A DNA stretch of 64,000 bases from Pseudomonas sp. CC120222-01a (GCF_003097235.1 NZ_QEQQ01000002.1:248001-312000), one strand, 5' to 3'. Shown: positions 46,299 to 56,520, numbered from the stretch's first letter. Numbers and translations are program-made. The notes: a model not told the origin generated them from the letters alone.

Positions 46299-47981
46299 TC
46301 ATCGGGTCAGGACATAGGTGCCTGGCGCAGGGCCCAGCGGTGGATAGGTGGTGTTGCCCAGTTCCGTGCGCGGCGCCTTGAGCGGGCCGGAGCGCGGTGT
46401 GATCCACTCCAGCCACAACGGCCACCAGCTGCCGTCGCGGCGCTGCGCGTCATGGAACCAGGCGCGCGGGTCGCTCGAGAGCTTGGGGTTTTCCAGGTAG
46501 TAGGCCTTGGGGTTGCCGGGTGGGTTGATGATGCTCTGGATGTGCCCGCTGTTGGCCAGGACGAACTGGCGGTCACCACCGAGCAGCAAGGCCGAGCGGT
46601 ACACCGCGTCCCACGGGGTGATGTGGTCGTTGCTGCCCGCTACGGTGAAGCTGTCGAGGTCGACCTGCTTGAGATCGATCGGTGTGCCGCACACCTCCAG
46701 GCCCGCAGCGTGGGTCAGCGGGTTGACCTTGAAGAAGTCCAGCAGGTCGCCATGCAAGGCCGCTGGCAGGCGTGTGCTGTCGGCGTTCCAGTAGAGAATG
46801 TCGAAGGCCGGCGGGGTCTTGCCGAGCAGGTAGTTGTTGACCCAGTAGTTCCAGATCAGGTCGTTGGGCCGCATCCAGGCAAAGATCCGCGCCACCTCGC
46901 CACCGTCCAGCACGCCACGCTGGTACGAGCGACGCTTGGCCGCCTCGATGGTCTGCTCGTCGGCGAACAGGCTGGCCGGGCTGTCGAACTTGCTGTCGAG
47001 CAGGCTGACCAGGTAAGTGGCGCTGCGTACCCGGCGCAGCTGGTGCTTGGCCTGCAGGTGGCCCTGCAGCGCAGCCATGGTCAGGCCTCCAGCGCAGGCG
47101 CCCATCAGGTTCGGGTCGCGGCTGCCGCTGATGCTGCGGCAGGCGTTGAGTGCTTCTTCCAGGGCCTGCACATAGCTCGACAGGCCCCACTCGCGGTGGC
47201 GTGGGTCGGGGTTGCGCCAACTGACCATGAACACCTGCAGGCCGTTCTTGAGCATGTACTGGACGTAGCTGTTGGTCGGCTGCAGGTCGAAGATGTAGTA
47301 CTTGTTGATTTGCGGCGGCACCACCAGCACGGGCCGGGCGTACTGCTTCTCGCTCATCGGCTTGTACTGGATCAGCTCCAGCAGATCGTTGCGGAACACC
47401 ACGGCGCCGGGCGTGGATGCCAGGTTGCCGCCCACTTCGAAGGCACGCTCGTCCACCTGGCGCGGCAGGCCGTCGTTGTGGCGCAGGTCGTCGAGCAGGT
47501 GGGCGACGCCACGCACCAGGCTCTGCCCGCCGGTGTTGAACAGCTCCTTGACTGCCAGCGGGTTGAGCAGCGAGTTGCTCGGTGCCAGGGCGTCGTTGAT
47601 CAGGGTGAACAGAAAGTGCGCACGGGCCCGGTCATCGTCGTTCAGGTGGCTTTCCTCGATCCACAGGCGGGTCTGTTTCTGCCAGGCCAGGTAGGCCTGC
47701 AGGCTGCGCCGGTAGAACGGGTTCTGGCTCCACGTAGGATCGTTGAAACGGGCATCACGCGCGCTCGGCTGATAAGGCGTGTCGCCGAGCATCACCCGGC
47801 CCAGCTGCCCGCCCAGCGTCAGCAGGTGGCGGGCGGTGTGCAGTGGATTGAGCAGGCTATGGCGGCCAACACTGCGCAAGGTGGAAATCAGGTCGCGGCC
47901 GCGCACACCGAGGATGGCGTTCTGCACGTTCATGCTGGTGGCGGGGAGCGTTGACGTTCCTTTGGCCGGTTTTTCTTTCAT
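46299..47981 (-). CDS. phaC2: Class II PHA synthase PhaC2
   Basis: This 560-residue enzyme polymerises 3-hydroxyacyl-CoA of medium chain length on the granule. The lipase-like box LMGACAGGL puts the catalytic Cys near residue 296; the conserved Asp and His lie in later DHITPWDA and NSGHIQS motifs. It is highly similar to PhaC1 in the same locus. Gaps are 68 bases to phaZ and 13 bases to phaD. Confidence 0.96.
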   Translation of the reverse strand: MKEKPAKGTSTLPATSMNVQNAILGVRGRDLISTLRSVGRHSLLNPLHTARHLLTLGGQLGRVMLGDTPYQPSARDARFNDPTWSQNPFYRRSLQAYLAWQKQTRLWIEESHLNDDDRARAHFLFTLINDALAPSNSLLNPLAVKELFNTGGQSLVRGVAHLLDDLRHNDGLPRQVDERAFEVGGNLASTPGAVVFRNDLLELIQYKPMSEKQYARPVLVVPPQINKYYIFDLQPTNSYVQYMLKNGLQVFMVSWRNPDPRHREWGLSSYVQALEEALNACRSISGSRDPNLMGACAGGLTMAALQGHLQAKHQLRRVRSATYLVSLLDSKFDSPASLFADEQTIEAAKRRSYQRGVLDGGEVARIFAWMRPNDLIWNYWVNNYLLGKTPPAFDILYWNADSTRLPAALHGDLLDFFKVNPLTHAAGLEVCGTPIDLKQVDLDSFTVAGSNDHITPWDAVYRSALLLGGDRQFVLANSGHIQSIINPPGNPKAYYLENPKLSSDPRAWFHDAQRRDGSWWPLWLEWITPRSGPLKAPRTELGNTTYPPLGPAPGTYVLTR

Positions 47982-48049
47982 GGCAACAACTCCCTTGTCA
48001 GGCCACGGTCGTACTCATCAGTCGTGCTCGTACAACAGCAAGCAACAAT

Positions 48050-48901
48050 TCAGCCACCAGAGGCCGGACTGGGGTGCATGACCGCGCGCTGACGTTCTTG
48101 CTGGAGAAACTTCATGATGATGGGGGCGACGGCCTCGGCCCGGGTGATCAGGAACAGATGACCGTCGTCGATAATGTGTAGCTGGGCATTGGGAATTCGC
48201 CAGGCCAGCAGACGCATGTTGATCAGCGGGATCAACGGGTCGTCGTCGCCGGCCAGCACCAGGGTCGGCTGCTGGATCTTGTGCAGCCAGTGGATGCTGG
48301 TCCAGCCAAGACCGGCAAACAGCTGCCAGTAGTAGCCTAGCTTGCCACCCGAGCGCACTTTGGCCGCGTGATGCATGGCCAGGTCCGGGTCGCGGCGAAA
48401 ACCGCCGCCGTAAATCAGTGGCGCGATGCGGATGACATGCGATGGCTGCACGTAGCGCCTGGGGCTGGCCATCATCCACAGCACCTTGGGCTTGCCCGGT
48501 ACCATCACTGCGCCCGCAGCGGTGGCCGCCAGCACCAGCTTCTTGCAGCGCTCGGGGTAGTCGTGGGCAAACTGCTGGGCCAGGGCGCCGCCCCAGGACA
48601 CGCCGATGACATTGACCTGGCCGTAGTCCAGGTAGTCGAGCATGCGCGCCGTCAGCTTGGCCAGGCCGGGAAAGCGGTAAGGGTGGCGTGGCGTGGACGA
48701 GCCGCCCACGCCGGGGACGTCGAAGGCAATGACTTCCAGGTCCGGGTCCAGTGCCTCGATGAACGGGAACACCAGCTCCAGGTTGGCGCCGATGCCGTTG
48801 AAGATCAGCAACGGCGTCAGGTGCGGCTTGCCCGGGCGCACCGCGGTACGGATGGATTGGTCGTCCAGCTCGACGGTGCGGAAGATGTAGGGTAGCGGCA
48901 T
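48050..48901 (-). CDS. phaZ: Intracellular PHA depolymerase
   Basis: This 283-residue alpha/beta hydrolase mobilises medium-chain PHA. The nucleophile Ser102 lies in GVSWGG, with the acid in AGDDDPLIP and His in DDGHLF. This gives the known triad of the P. putida enzyme (Ser102, Asp221, His248). ATG 48901 (MPLPYIFRTVE) gives the canonical length; a 19-residue upstream extension overlaps nothing conserved. It sits between the two synthase genes, so synthesis and breakdown are co-expressed. Confidence 0.96.
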   Translation of the reverse strand: MPLPYIFRTVELDDQSIRTAVRPGKPHLTPLLIFNGIGANLELVFPFIEALDPDLEVIAFDVPGVGGSSTPRHPYRFPGLAKLTARMLDYLDYGQVNVIGVSWGGALAQQFAHDYPERCKKLVLAATAAGAVMVPGKPKVLWMMASPRRYVQPSHVIRIAPLIYGGGFRRDPDLAMHHAAKVRSGGKLGYYWQLFAGLGWTSIHWLHKIQQPTLVLAGDDDPLIPLINMRLLAWRIPNAQLHIIDDGHLFLITRAEAVAPIIMKFLQQERQRAVMHPSPASGG

Positions 48902-48964
48902 GCGCGTGGCTCTGTGGCGTGAAAATGTACCGTGGCGCGCTCCAAGCGGCCACGGCATTGCGAC

Positions 48965-50644
48965 TCAACGCTCGTGGACGTAAGTCCCCGGTGCTGCCTC
49001 GCCGGCGGCGTAGGCACGGTTGCCCAGGCGCGTCGGTGACTTTTTCAGCTCGCCTGCGCGCTCGCCCAGCCAGGTCTGCCAGTGCAGCCACCAGGAGTCG
49101 GCATGCTTTTCGGCGTTGTCCTGCCAGGCCACCGGGTCACCCGGGCGGTCGGCGCCGGTCATGAAGCGCGCCTTGGGGTTGCCTGGCGGGTTGAGGATGC
49201 TCTGGATGTGGCCGCTGTTGGACAACACGAACTCGATCTTGCCGCCGAACAGGTGCGCCGAGCGGTAGCACGATTGCCACGGGGTAATGTGGTCGGAGGT
49301 GCCGGCGACGCTGAAGATGTCGCACTGGACTTTCTTCAGGTCGATGGCGGTGCCGCACACTTCCAGGGCATCCGGGCGGGTCAGCGGGTTGTTCTTGAAC
49401 AGTTCGATCAGGTCGCCGTGGAAGGCGGCAGGCAGGCGCGTGGTGTCGTTGTTCCAGAACAGGATGTCGAACACCGGTGGCTCGTTGCCGAGCAGGTAGT
49501 TGTTGACCCAGTAGTTCCAGATCAGGTCGTTGGGGCGCATCCAGGCGAACACCTTGGCCATGTCGCTGCCTTCGAGCACCCCGGACTGGTAGGAGTGGCG
49601 CTTGGCGGCCTCCAGTGTCTGTTCGTCGACGAACAGTGCCACCTCGGTGTCCATCGTGGTGTCCAGCACGCTGACCAGCAGGGTCAGGGCATTGACCTTC
49701 TGCTCACCCAGCGCGGCGTAGTGGCCGACCAGGGCGGTGCAGGTGATGCCGCCGGAGCAGGCGCCGAGCATGTTCAGGTCTTTGCTGCCGGTGATTGCCA
49801 GCACCGCATCCACCGCTTCCTTCAAGGCGTCGATGTAGGTCGACAGGCCCCACTCGCGCTGGGCCTTGGTCGGGTTGCGCCAGCTGATGATGAAGGTCTG
49901 CTGCTGCGAACGCAGGCAGAAGCGCGCCAGGCTCTTCTCCGGGCTCAGGTCGAACACGTAGAACTTGTTGATTTGCGGCGGGACCACCAGCAGCGGGCGG
50001 GCATGCACCTGCTCGGTGATCGGGCTGTACTGGATCAGCTCCAGCACATCGTTGCGGTAGACCACCGCACCCTCGCTGGTGCCGAGGTTCTTGCCGACCT
50101 CGAACGCCTCCATGTTGACCTGGCTCGGCATGCCGCCGTTGTTGACCACGTCCTTGGCCAGGTTGGACAGGCCATCCAGCAGGCTCTTGCCGCCGGTTTC
50201 GAAGAAGCGCTTGACCGCTGCCGGGTTGGACAGGGTGTTGGTCGGCGCCATGGCTTCGGTCATCAGGTTGATGACGAACTGGCCGCGGGCGATGTCCTGG
50301 GGCGACAGGTCACTGTTGCCGATCCACTGCTGCAGCTCCTTGCGCCAGGCCAGGTAAGTCTGCAGGTAGCGGCGGTAAAGCGGGTTCTTGCTCCAGGCTG
50401 GGTCCTGGAAGCGACGGTCGTCACCTTCCGGGGCGAGGCTGGACTTGCCCAGCAGGACGTTCTTCAGCTCCAGGCCGAAGTGCGCCACATGCTTGGCACT
50501 GTGCAGCGGCTGGCGCACGGCCTGACGCAGCACGGTACGCGCAGAGCTCAGCAGGTCCTTGCGGCGGATGCCGATGACCGGGTTCAGCCCCAGGGTGTTT
50601 TCCGAGGCTTGCCGCTGCAACTCATCGTTGTTCTTGTTACTCAT
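48965..50644 (-). CDS. phaC1: Class II PHA synthase PhaC1
   Basis: This 559-residue medium-chain PHA synthase has the box LGACSGGI with Cys near residue 296 and the DHITPWQS and NSGHIQS regions for the other catalytic residues. The start codon is followed by an A-rich stretch (AACAAGAACAAC) that looks like a Crc/Hfq target. Upstream lies a -24/-12 promoter candidate at 50865-50880. It heads phaC1-Z-C2-D. Confidence 0.97.
   Translation of the reverse strand: MSNKNNDELQRQASENTLGLNPVIGIRRKDLLSSARTVLRQAVRQPLHSAKHVAHFGLELKNVLLGKSSLAPEGDDRRFQDPAWSKNPLYRRYLQTYLAWRKELQQWIGNSDLSPQDIARGQFVINLMTEAMAPTNTLSNPAAVKRFFETGGKSLLDGLSNLAKDVVNNGGMPSQVNMEAFEVGKNLGTSEGAVVYRNDVLELIQYSPITEQVHARPLLVVPPQINKFYVFDLSPEKSLARFCLRSQQQTFIISWRNPTKAQREWGLSTYIDALKEAVDAVLAITGSKDLNMLGACSGGITCTALVGHYAALGEQKVNALTLLVSVLDTTMDTEVALFVDEQTLEAAKRHSYQSGVLEGSDMAKVFAWMRPNDLIWNYWVNNYLLGNEPPVFDILFWNNDTTRLPAAFHGDLIELFKNNPLTRPDALEVCGTAIDLKKVQCDIFSVAGTSDHITPWQSCYRSAHLFGGKIEFVLSNSGHIQSILNPPGNPKARFMTGADRPGDPVAWQDNAEKHADSWWLHWQTWLGERAGELKKSPTRLGNRAYAAGEAAPGTYVHER
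50627..50639 (-). promoter_or_regulatory. Candidate Hfq/Crc motif at phaC1 start
   Basis: Codons 2-6 of phaC1 read TAACAAGAACAAC on the minus strand, an AANAANAA-type pattern next to the ATG. Crc is reported to inhibit phaC1 translation in P. putida when carbon and nitrogen are balanced. The exact site is inferred. Confidence 0.65.
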
Positions 50645-50997
50645 CTACGACGCTCCGTTGTCCTGAGACGAGTACCGGATTGCTGTGGCGCAATGCACAG
50701 CGGACAGCCCGGTACTGCTACTCGGGTGACCAGTGATAAGGAACAGCGGTGCTGCGGGCCGGATGCATTCGGCGATGAGCTGCGGGGGATTCTGCGTGTG
50801 AAGACAGCCTGCTTTCGCTCGCGACCTCTACATACCGGCCAGTGCCTGATTGCCTTCAAGGCGATGCAGGGAACTTGCCAGCTCCATTGGTTACCCGACT
50901 TTCATGTAATGCGCAAGACAACCCGTTTAAGAGTTGTCTGTAAGGCATTCAAACAGATGAGATTAGAAAATGCGCTCTAAAGCCTGGAAGGCTTGAG
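50645..50997. other. Intergenic region upstream of phaC1 (353 bases)
   Basis: No supportable gene was seen here. It holds the phaC1 promoter region with the -24/-12 motif at 50865-50880, about 220 bases before the start. It also holds a small inverted repeat AGACAAC/GTTGTCT at 50916-50939. A short AAGCCT-GGA-AGGCTT hairpin near 50981-50995 may help end the DUF971 transcript. The rest shows no clear structure. Confidence 0.6.
50865..50880 (-). promoter_or_regulatory. Sigma-54 (-24/-12) promoter candidate for phaC1
   Basis: The minus strand reads TGGCAAGTTCCCTGCA, matching TGGCACGN4TTGCA at all but two specified positions, with the required 10 bases between GG and GC. RpoN-type promoters have been reported upstream of phaC1 in pseudomonads. 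The site directs transcription toward phaC1 with a 5' leader of about 210 bases. Confidence 0.6.
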
Positions 50998-51375
50998 CTA
51001 GAGCATGAGTTTGACCACCGATTCCGCCGGGTCGCGGGACTTGCCGGCCTTGTGCAACTCGTCGAGGTACTCGGCCCACAGCTGCTCCTGGCGCAGGCAC
51101 AGCTGCTCGAGGTATTCCCAGGTGAACAGGCCGCTGTCATGGCCGTCGTCGAAGGTCAGTTTCAGTGCATATTGGCCGGCAGGTTCCAGGCCGATGAGGC
51201 CGACGTTGATCTTGCCGAATTGCAGGATGGGGTTGCCGTGGCCCTGGACCTCGGCGGAGGGGGAGTGCACCCGCAGGAATTCGGCGGGGAGCTGGTAGAC
51301 CTCGCCGGGGGCGTAGGTGAGGCTGAGGGTCTTGGAGGCTTTGTGCAGGTTGATGGCGGTGGGCAGGCGGGCCAT
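50998..51375 (-). CDS. DUF971 (gamma-butyrobetaine hydroxylase-like N-terminal) protein
   Basis: This 125-residue protein has the short motif NLHKASKTLSLTYAPGEVYQLPAEFLRVHSPSAE split by strands, and LTFDDGHDSGLFTWEYL, typical of DUF971 proteins. The domain is similar to the N-terminal part of gamma-butyrobetaine hydroxylase. In bacteria it occurs alone and is often linked to metal or Fe-S functions, without an established role. It lies between phaC1 and hslU, all on the minus strand, with REP sequences upstream. Confidence 0.85.
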   Translation of the reverse strand: MARLPTAINLHKASKTLSLTYAPGEVYQLPAEFLRVHSPSAEVQGHGNPILQFGKINVGLIGLEPAGQYALKLTFDDGHDSGLFTWEYLEQLCLRQEQLWAEYLDELHKAGKSRDPAESVVKLML

Positions 51376-51435
51376 GGCGGGAATCCCTTGTGAGCTGATG
51401 AAGCAAGCTTCCAGCTTCCCGTGCAGGGATTCAAG

Positions 51436-51507
51436 GGCCTCTTCGCGGGCACGCCCGCTCCTACAGGGGATCGCGGTCCCTGTGGGAGCGGGCGTGCCCG
51501 CGAAGAA
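51436..51507. repeat. Inverted REP pair after hslU
   Basis: The left arm contains CTCTTCGCGGGCACGCCCGC, and the right arm (to 51507) is its reverse complement with one change. The short spacer includes GATCGCGG. It lies between the DUF971 gene and hslU and probably marks the 3' end of the hslVU transcript. Confidence 0.8.
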
Positions 51508-51519
51508 GGTGACGCAGTC

Positions 51520-52863
51520 TTACAGGATGTAGCGCGACAGGTCTTCGTTCTGCGCCAGCTCACCGAGGTGGCCGTTCACATACGCGGCATCGATGATGAT
51601 CGGTGCTTCGTCGTGGGTGCTGGCGAGGTCACCGGCACTGAACGACACCTCTTCGAGCAGGCGCTCGAGCAGGGTGTGCAGGCGGCGGGCACCGATGTTC
51701 TCGGTCTTCTCGTTCACCTGATAGGCGATTTCGGCCAGGCGCTTGATGCCGTCGGCGGCGAACTCGATGTTCAGGCCTTCGGTCTTGAGCAGTGCACTGT
51801 ACTGTTCGGTCAGCGAGGCATGTGGCTCTTTCAGGATGCGCTCGAAATCTTCCGGGGTCAGTGCCTTCAGTTCGACACGGATCGGCAGACGGCCCTGCAG
51901 CTCTGGCACCAGGTCGCTTGGCTTGCTCAGGTGGAATGCACCGGACGCGATGAACAGGATGTGGTCGGTCTTGACCATGCCCAGCTTGGTGTTGACGGTG
52001 CAGCCTTCGATCAGCGGCAGCAGGTCGCGCTGCACGCCTTCACGGGATACATCGGCACCGCCGACATTGCCACGCTTGGCCACTTTGTCGATTTCGTCGA
52101 TGAACACGATGCCGTGCTGCTCGACCGCTTCCAGGGCCTTGGCCTTGAGTTCTTCCTCGTTGACCAGGCGGCTGGCTTCTTCGTCGCGCACCATTTTCAG
52201 CGCGTCCTTGACCTTCAGCTTGCGGGCCTTGCGCTTGCCCTTGCCCATGTTGGCGAACAGGCTCTGCAGTTGGTTGGTCATTTCTTCCATGCCGGGTGGC
52301 GCGGCGATTTCGACGCCCATGTTCTCGGCCACTTCGATCTCGATTTCCTTGTCGTCCAGCTGGCCTTCGCGCAGGCGCTTGCGGAACAGCTGGCGGGTGT
52401 TGGAATCGCTGCTGGTCTGCGCGGCTTCTTCGCTGAAGCTGCTGACCCGCGCCTGCGGCAGCAGGGCATCGAGGATGCGGTCTTCGGCGGCGTCTTCGGC
52501 GCGGTGGCGCACGCGGACGATCTCTTGCTCGCGCAGCATTTTTAGCGCGGCATCGGCCAAGTCACGGATGATCGATTCAACATCGCGGCCGACATAGCCG
52601 ACTTCGGTGAACTTGGTGGCTTCGACCTTGAGGAACGGCGCATTGGCCAGCTTGGCCAGGCGGCGGGCGATTTCGGTCTTGCCGACGCCGGTAGGGCCGA
52701 TCATCAGGATGTTCTTCGGCGTTACCTCGGCACGCAGCTCGGCAGGGAGCTGCATCCGCCGCCAGCGGTTGCGCAGGGCAATGGCGACGGCGCGCTTGGC
52801 GTCGTCCTGGCCAATGATGTGGCGGTTGAGTTCGTGGACGATCTCGCGGGGGGTCATGGACAT
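51520..52863 (-). CDS. hslU: ATP-dependent protease ATPase subunit HslU
   Basis: This 447-residue AAA+ unfoldase forms a hexamer feeding substrates to HslV in the cytoplasm. Walker A is GPTGVGKT (residues 56-63) and Walker B VFIDEID. The intermediate domain lies between about 110 and 240. The sensor and C-terminal [13 protein letters not shown] segment and the final residues that dock on HslV (LSRYIL) are intact. It follows hslV by 76 bases and is a heat-shock type gene in related bacteria. Confidence 0.97.
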   Translation of the reverse strand: MSMTPREIVHELNRHIIGQDDAKRAVAIALRNRWRRMQLPAELRAEVTPKNILMIGPTGVGKTEIARRLAKLANAPFLKVEATKFTEVGYVGRDVESIIRDLADAALKMLREQEIVRVRHRAEDAAEDRILDALLPQARVSSFSEEAAQTSSDSNTRQLFRKRLREGQLDDKEIEIEVAENMGVEIAAPPGMEEMTNQLQSLFANMGKGKRKARKLKVKDALKMVRDEEASRLVNEEELKAKALEAVEQHGIVFIDEIDKVAKRGNVGGADVSREGVQRDLLPLIEGCTVNTKLGMVKTDHILFIASGAFHLSKPSDLVPELQGRLPIRVELKALTPEDFERILKEPHASLTEQYSALLKTEGLNIEFAADGIKRLAEIAYQVNEKTENIGARRLHTLLERLLEEVSFSAGDLASTHDEAPIIIDAAYVNGHLGELAQNEDLSRYIL

Positions 52864-52939
52864 GATCTATACGGTCCTGAAGCAGAATGTGTCAGCGTGG
52901 AAAAGCCCCACCGCCGGGATGGGGCGCCAGAACAGCTGA

Positions 52940-53470
52940 TCACTCGGCCAGGTCCTGCTCCTCGATGGTCAGGTTGTGGTTGGTGAACACGCAGATGTCG
53001 CCGGCGATGTTCAGGGCGGCCTCGGTGATTTCCCGGGCCGACAGGTCGGTCTTGTTGAGCAGGGCGCGGGCCGCGGCCTGGGCGTAACCGCCACCGGAAC
53101 CCATGGCGATCAAGCCGTCTTCCGGCTCGACCACGTCACCGTTGCCGGTGATGATCAGCGATGCGTCCTTGTTGGCCACGGCCAGCATGGCTTCCAGGCG
53201 GCTCAGGGAGCGGTCGGTACGCCATTCCTTGGCCAACTCGACGGCGGCACGCACCAGGTGGCCGGAGTGTTTCTGCAGCTGGGCTTCGAAGCGCTCGAAC
53301 AGGGTGAAGGCATCGGCGGTGGCACCGGCGAAACCGGCGATCACTTCGCCGTTGTACAGGCGACGGACCTTTTTGGCGTTGCCTTTCATCACGGTGTTGC
53401 CGAGGGATACCTGGCCGTCGCCGCCCATGACGACTTTGCCGTTACGGCGGACAGAAACGATGGTGGTCAA
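52940..53470 (-). CDS. hslV: ATP-dependent protease proteolytic subunit HslV
   Basis: This 176-residue threonine peptidase has a proteasome beta-like fold. After Met removal the N-terminal [12 protein letters not shown] exposes the catalytic Thr. The [17 protein letters not shown] and [14 protein letters not shown] stretches are typical. The start is a TTG at 53470, chosen because it places the catalytic Thr directly after the initiator; a longer frame from 53518 would bury it. Upstream is GGGGAGA on the minus strand. Confidence 0.95.
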   Translation of the reverse strand: MTTIVSVRRNGKVVMGGDGQVSLGNTVMKGNAKKVRRLYNGEVIAGFAGATADAFTLFERFEAQLQKHSGHLVRAAVELAKEWRTDRSLSRLEAMLAVANKDASLIITGNGDVVEPEDGLIAMGSGGGYAQAAARALLNKTDLSAREITEAALNIAGDICVFTNHNLTIEEQDLAE

Positions 53471-53589
53471 GGGGAGAGTCTCCACGCAGCGGGGCAAAAT
53501 TGCCTGATGCAGACTCATATGGGGGTGGGGGGAAGGATTTCAACCGCGGGGGATGAATGGTCGCCGCAGGCTCAAGGTTGAGCGCGACC

Positions 53590-53709
53590 AATGTGGGAGC
53601 GGCCTTGTGTCGCGAAAGGGTCGCAAAGCGGCCCCGGCAATCTATGCATGATGCAGAGATCCTGGGGCCGCTACGCAGCCCTTTCGCGACGCAAGGCCGC
53701 TCCCACAGG
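53590..53709. repeat. REP pair in reversed arm order
   Basis: The arms occupy about 53592-53634 and 53664-53707. Unlike the other pairs, the CCCACA ends point outward and the GGGGCC hairpins point inward. The arms are of the CTTTCGCGACACAAGG/CTTTCGCGACGCAAGG type. It lies between hslV and pyrC', both on the minus strand. Confidence 0.75.
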
Positions 53710-53715
53710 GGTTAC

Positions 53716-54987
53716 TCAGGCCTCGTGGCAGACGTGCCCATCGACCAAGGTATAACGCACCGCAGCCGGCAGGCAGTGGCCGATGAACGGGCAGTTTTCA
53801 CCACGCGACAGCCATTGCTCACCGGCAATCGTCGAGGCCTTGGCGTCGAACAGCACCAGGTCGGCGGCGCCGCCGACTTTCAGCTCACCGGCCGGCAGGC
53901 GCATGGCCTTGGCCGGGCCGCTGCTCAGACGGGCGAGCAGGGTCGGCAGGTCGAGCAGGCCGTCCTCGACCAGGGTCATGGCCAGCGGCAGCAGCAGTTC
54001 GACGCTGCTGATACCCGGTTCGGTGGCACCGAACGGGGCCAGCTTGGCATCGCGCTCGTGGGGCTGGTGGTGGCTGGAAATTGCCTGGATCACCCCCGAC
54101 TTCACCGCCGCGCGCAGGCCATCACGGTCGGCGACGGTGCGCAGTGGCGGCTGTACGTGGTACAGGCTGGAGAACTCACGCAGCGACTCGTCGGTGAGGA
54201 TCAGCTGGTACAGCGCCACGTCGGCGGTCACCGGCAGGCCCAGCTGCTGGGCCTGCTCGATCAGCCGGGCGCCACGGGCGCTGGTGATCTGGGTGAAGTG
54301 CGCACGCACGCCGGTCTGTTCCACCAGCAGCAGGTTGCGCGCCAGGGCCACGGTCTCGGCGGTCTCGGGGATGCCGGGCAGGCCGAGGAAGCTGGCCATG
54401 GCGCCTTCGTGGGCCAGGCCACCCTGGGCCAGGTCGCGATCCTGGGAGTGGAACACCACGGTCAGGTCGAAGGTGGCGGCGTACTCCAGGGCACGGGCCA
54501 GGGTACGGTTGTTGGGGATTTCCTTCAGGCCGTTGCCGAAGGCCACGCAACCGGTGTCGCGCAGGGCAACCAGTTCGGCCAGCTGCTCGCCCTCCAGGCC
54601 CTTGGTCAGGGCGCCGATCGGGTAGACCTTGCTGTTGGCCGCTTCGCGGGCGCGGTCGAGGATCAGCTCGGCCACTGCCGAGGTATCCAGCACCGGCTTG
54701 GTCTGCGGTGGGCAACACAGGCTGGTGACACCACCGGCCACGGCGGCGCGGGTTTCACTGGCGATGGAGCCCTTGCGGCTGTAGCCCGGCTCGCGCAGCG
54801 AGACGCCGAGGTCGACCAGGCCGGGTGCGGCGATCAGGCCGTCAGCTGCGATCGTGCGGCTGGCGCTGAAACCGGCCGGTGCAGCGCCGATGGCGGCAAT
54901 GCGCCCACCGTCCAGATGCAGGTCGGTGACCTGGTCCAGGCCGCTGACAGGGTCGATGACCCGGGCGCCAAGAATGCTGATGGTCAC
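53716..54987 (-). CDS. pyrC': Dihydroorotase-like protein PyrC' (probably non-catalytic)
   Basis: This 423-residue protein has the amidohydrolase dihydroorotase fold. The zinc motif, normally D-x-H-x-H after PGL(I/V), reads [14 protein letters not shown] here, so both metal-binding His are lost. In P. putida this inactive dihydroorotase-like chain is required to assemble the aspartate transcarbamoylase dodecamer with PyrB. It overlaps the pyrB stop by 4 bases, so both chains are made together. Confidence 0.92.
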   Translation of the reverse strand: MTISILGARVIDPVSGLDQVTDLHLDGGRIAAIGAAPAGFSASRTIAADGLIAAPGLVDLGVSLREPGYSRKGSIASETRAAVAGGVTSLCCPPQTKPVLDTSAVAELILDRAREAANSKVYPIGALTKGLEGEQLAELVALRDTGCVAFGNGLKEIPNNRTLARALEYAATFDLTVVFHSQDRDLAQGGLAHEGAMASFLGLPGIPETAETVALARNLLLVEQTGVRAHFTQITSARGARLIEQAQQLGLPVTADVALYQLILTDESLREFSSLYHVQPPLRTVADRDGLRAAVKSGVIQAISSHHQPHERDAKLAPFGATEPGISSVELLLPLAMTLVEDGLLDLPTLLARLSSGPAKAMRLPAGELKVGGAADLVLFDAKASTIAGEQWLSRGENCPFIGHCLPAAVRYTLVDGHVCHEA

Positions 54988-55988
54988 TGGGCGTTCTCCT
55001 GGTCGAATTGACGTTGCGCGTTCTGCCCGCTCATGGCCATGGACAGCACGGCCATGCGCACGGCGATGCCGTAGGTGACCTGGTTGAGAATCACCGAGTG
55101 TTTGCCGTCGGCCACCGCTGACTCGATCTCTACGCCGCGGTTGATCGGGCCCGGGTGCATGACGATGGCGTCGGGCTTGGCACCGGCCAGGCGCGCGGTG
55201 GTCAGGCCGAACAGGCGGTAGAACTCGCCTTCGCTGGGCAGCAGGCCACCGGCCATGCGTTCACGCTGCAGGCGCAGCATGATCACCACGTCGACGTCCT
55301 TGAGGCCTTCGGCGAGGTCGGTGTAGACCTTCACGCCGTACTGCTCGATACCGATCGGGATCAGGGTTTTCGGGCCGACCACGCGGATGTCCGGGCAGCC
55401 CAGTGCCTTCAGCGCGAGCATGTCGGAGCGGGCCACGCGCGAGTGCAGGATGTCGCCGACGATTGCCACCGAGAGGTTCTCGAAGCTGCCTTTGTGGCGG
55501 CGGATGGTCAGCATGTCGAGCATGCCCTGGGTCGGGTGTGCGTGGCGGCCATCACCGCCGTTGATCACGGCGACGTCCGGGCACACGTGCTCGGCGATGA
55601 AATGCGCGGCGCCGGAATCGGAGTGGCGCACGACGAACATGTCGGCAGCCATGGCTTCGAGGTTGCGCAGGGTGTCGAACAAGGTCTCGCCCTTGCTGGT
55701 CGAGGAGGTCGACACGTTCAGGCTGATCACGTCGGCCGACAGGCGCTGGGCGGCCAGCTCGAAGGTGGTGCGGGTGCGGGTCGAGTTCTCGAAGAACACG
55801 TTGCACACGGTCTTGCCGCGCAGCAACGGGACTTTCTTCACGGCCCGGGCGCCGACTTCGAGGAACGAGTCGGCGGTGTCGAGGATCTCGGTGAGCAGTT
55901 CGCGGGGCAAACCGTCGAGCGAGAGGAAGTGGCGCAGCTGGCCCTGATCATTGAGCTGCAGCGGGCGCTTGGCGTCGATTGGCGTCAT
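54984..55988 (-). CDS. pyrB: Aspartate carbamoyltransferase catalytic chain
   Basis: This 334-residue enzyme of pyrimidine synthesis condenses carbamoyl phosphate with aspartate. The carbamoyl phosphate site [12 protein letters not shown] is near residues 65-76, with [11 protein letters not shown] and the MLRLQRERM aspartate loop downstream. An N-terminal extension of about 30 residues, compared with E. coli PyrB, is the part linked to nucleotide binding in pseudomonads. It begins 13 bases after pyrR. Confidence 0.96.
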   Translation of the reverse strand: MTPIDAKRPLQLNDQGQLRHFLSLDGLPRELLTEILDTADSFLEVGARAVKKVPLLRGKTVCNVFFENSTRTRTTFELAAQRLSADVISLNVSTSSTSKGETLFDTLRNLEAMAADMFVVRHSDSGAAHFIAEHVCPDVAVINGGDGRHAHPTQGMLDMLTIRRHKGSFENLSVAIVGDILHSRVARSDMLALKALGCPDIRVVGPKTLIPIGIEQYGVKVYTDLAEGLKDVDVVIMLRLQRERMAGGLLPSEGEFYRLFGLTTARLAGAKPDAIVMHPGPINRGVEIESAVADGKHSVILNQVTYGIAVRMAVLSMAMSGQNAQRQFDQENAQ

Positions 55989-56001
55989 CGCGAGGGGACT
56001 C

Positions 56002-56520
56002 TTAAAGGGCGGAAGCGGTGGCGAGGTCCTGGCGCTCGAGGGCGAGCGGTGCGGGTCCGGTCAATTTTACCCGTTCATGGGCCGCCAGCGACAGGGTAGC
56101 GCCGAGCACATTGGGGCGGATCGGCAGTTCGCCGGCATCCAGGTCGAGCAGGCAGACCAAGGTGACACTGGCCGGACGGCCATAATCGAACAGTTCGTTG
56201 AGTGCGGCACGGATGGTGCGACCGCTCATCAGCACGTCGTCGATCAGCACCAGGTGCTGGCCTTCGACCTCGAACGGCAGCTCCGACGGACGCACCTGCG
56301 GGTGCAGGCCGTTCTGGCTGAAATCATCGCGATAGAACGACACGTCCAGGGTACCGAGCGGGCTCTGGTCGGCCATTTCCGCCTGCAGGGCCTGGGCAAC
56401 CCAGACGCCGCCGGTACGAATGCCGATGAAGCGCGGCTCGGTGATGTTGCGGCGGGCCAGATGGGCGCGAAGGTCGACAGCCATCTGCCGGATCAGGTCG
56501 GCGGGATTGGGTAGGCTCAT
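56002..56520 (-). CDS. pyrR: PyrR, bifunctional pyrimidine regulator/uracil phosphoribosyltransferase-like
   Basis: This 172-residue PRTase-fold protein has the PRPP motif [17 protein letters not shown] (about residues 93-109). In Pseudomonas PyrR is the first gene of pyrR-B-C' and is implicated in control of the pathway. The ATG at 56520 (MSLPNPADL) gives the normal length; an upstream frame reaching 56673 overlaps ruvX. GGAGATAC lies before the start. Confidence 0.92.
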   Translation of the reverse strand: MSLPNPADLIRQMAVDLRAHLARRNITEPRFIGIRTGGVWVAQALQAEMADQSPLGTLDVSFYRDDFSQNGLHPQVRPSELPFEVEGQHLVLIDDVLMSGRTIRAALNELFDYGRPASVTLVCLLDLDAGELPIRPNVLGATLSLAAHERVKLTGPAPLALERQDLATASAL

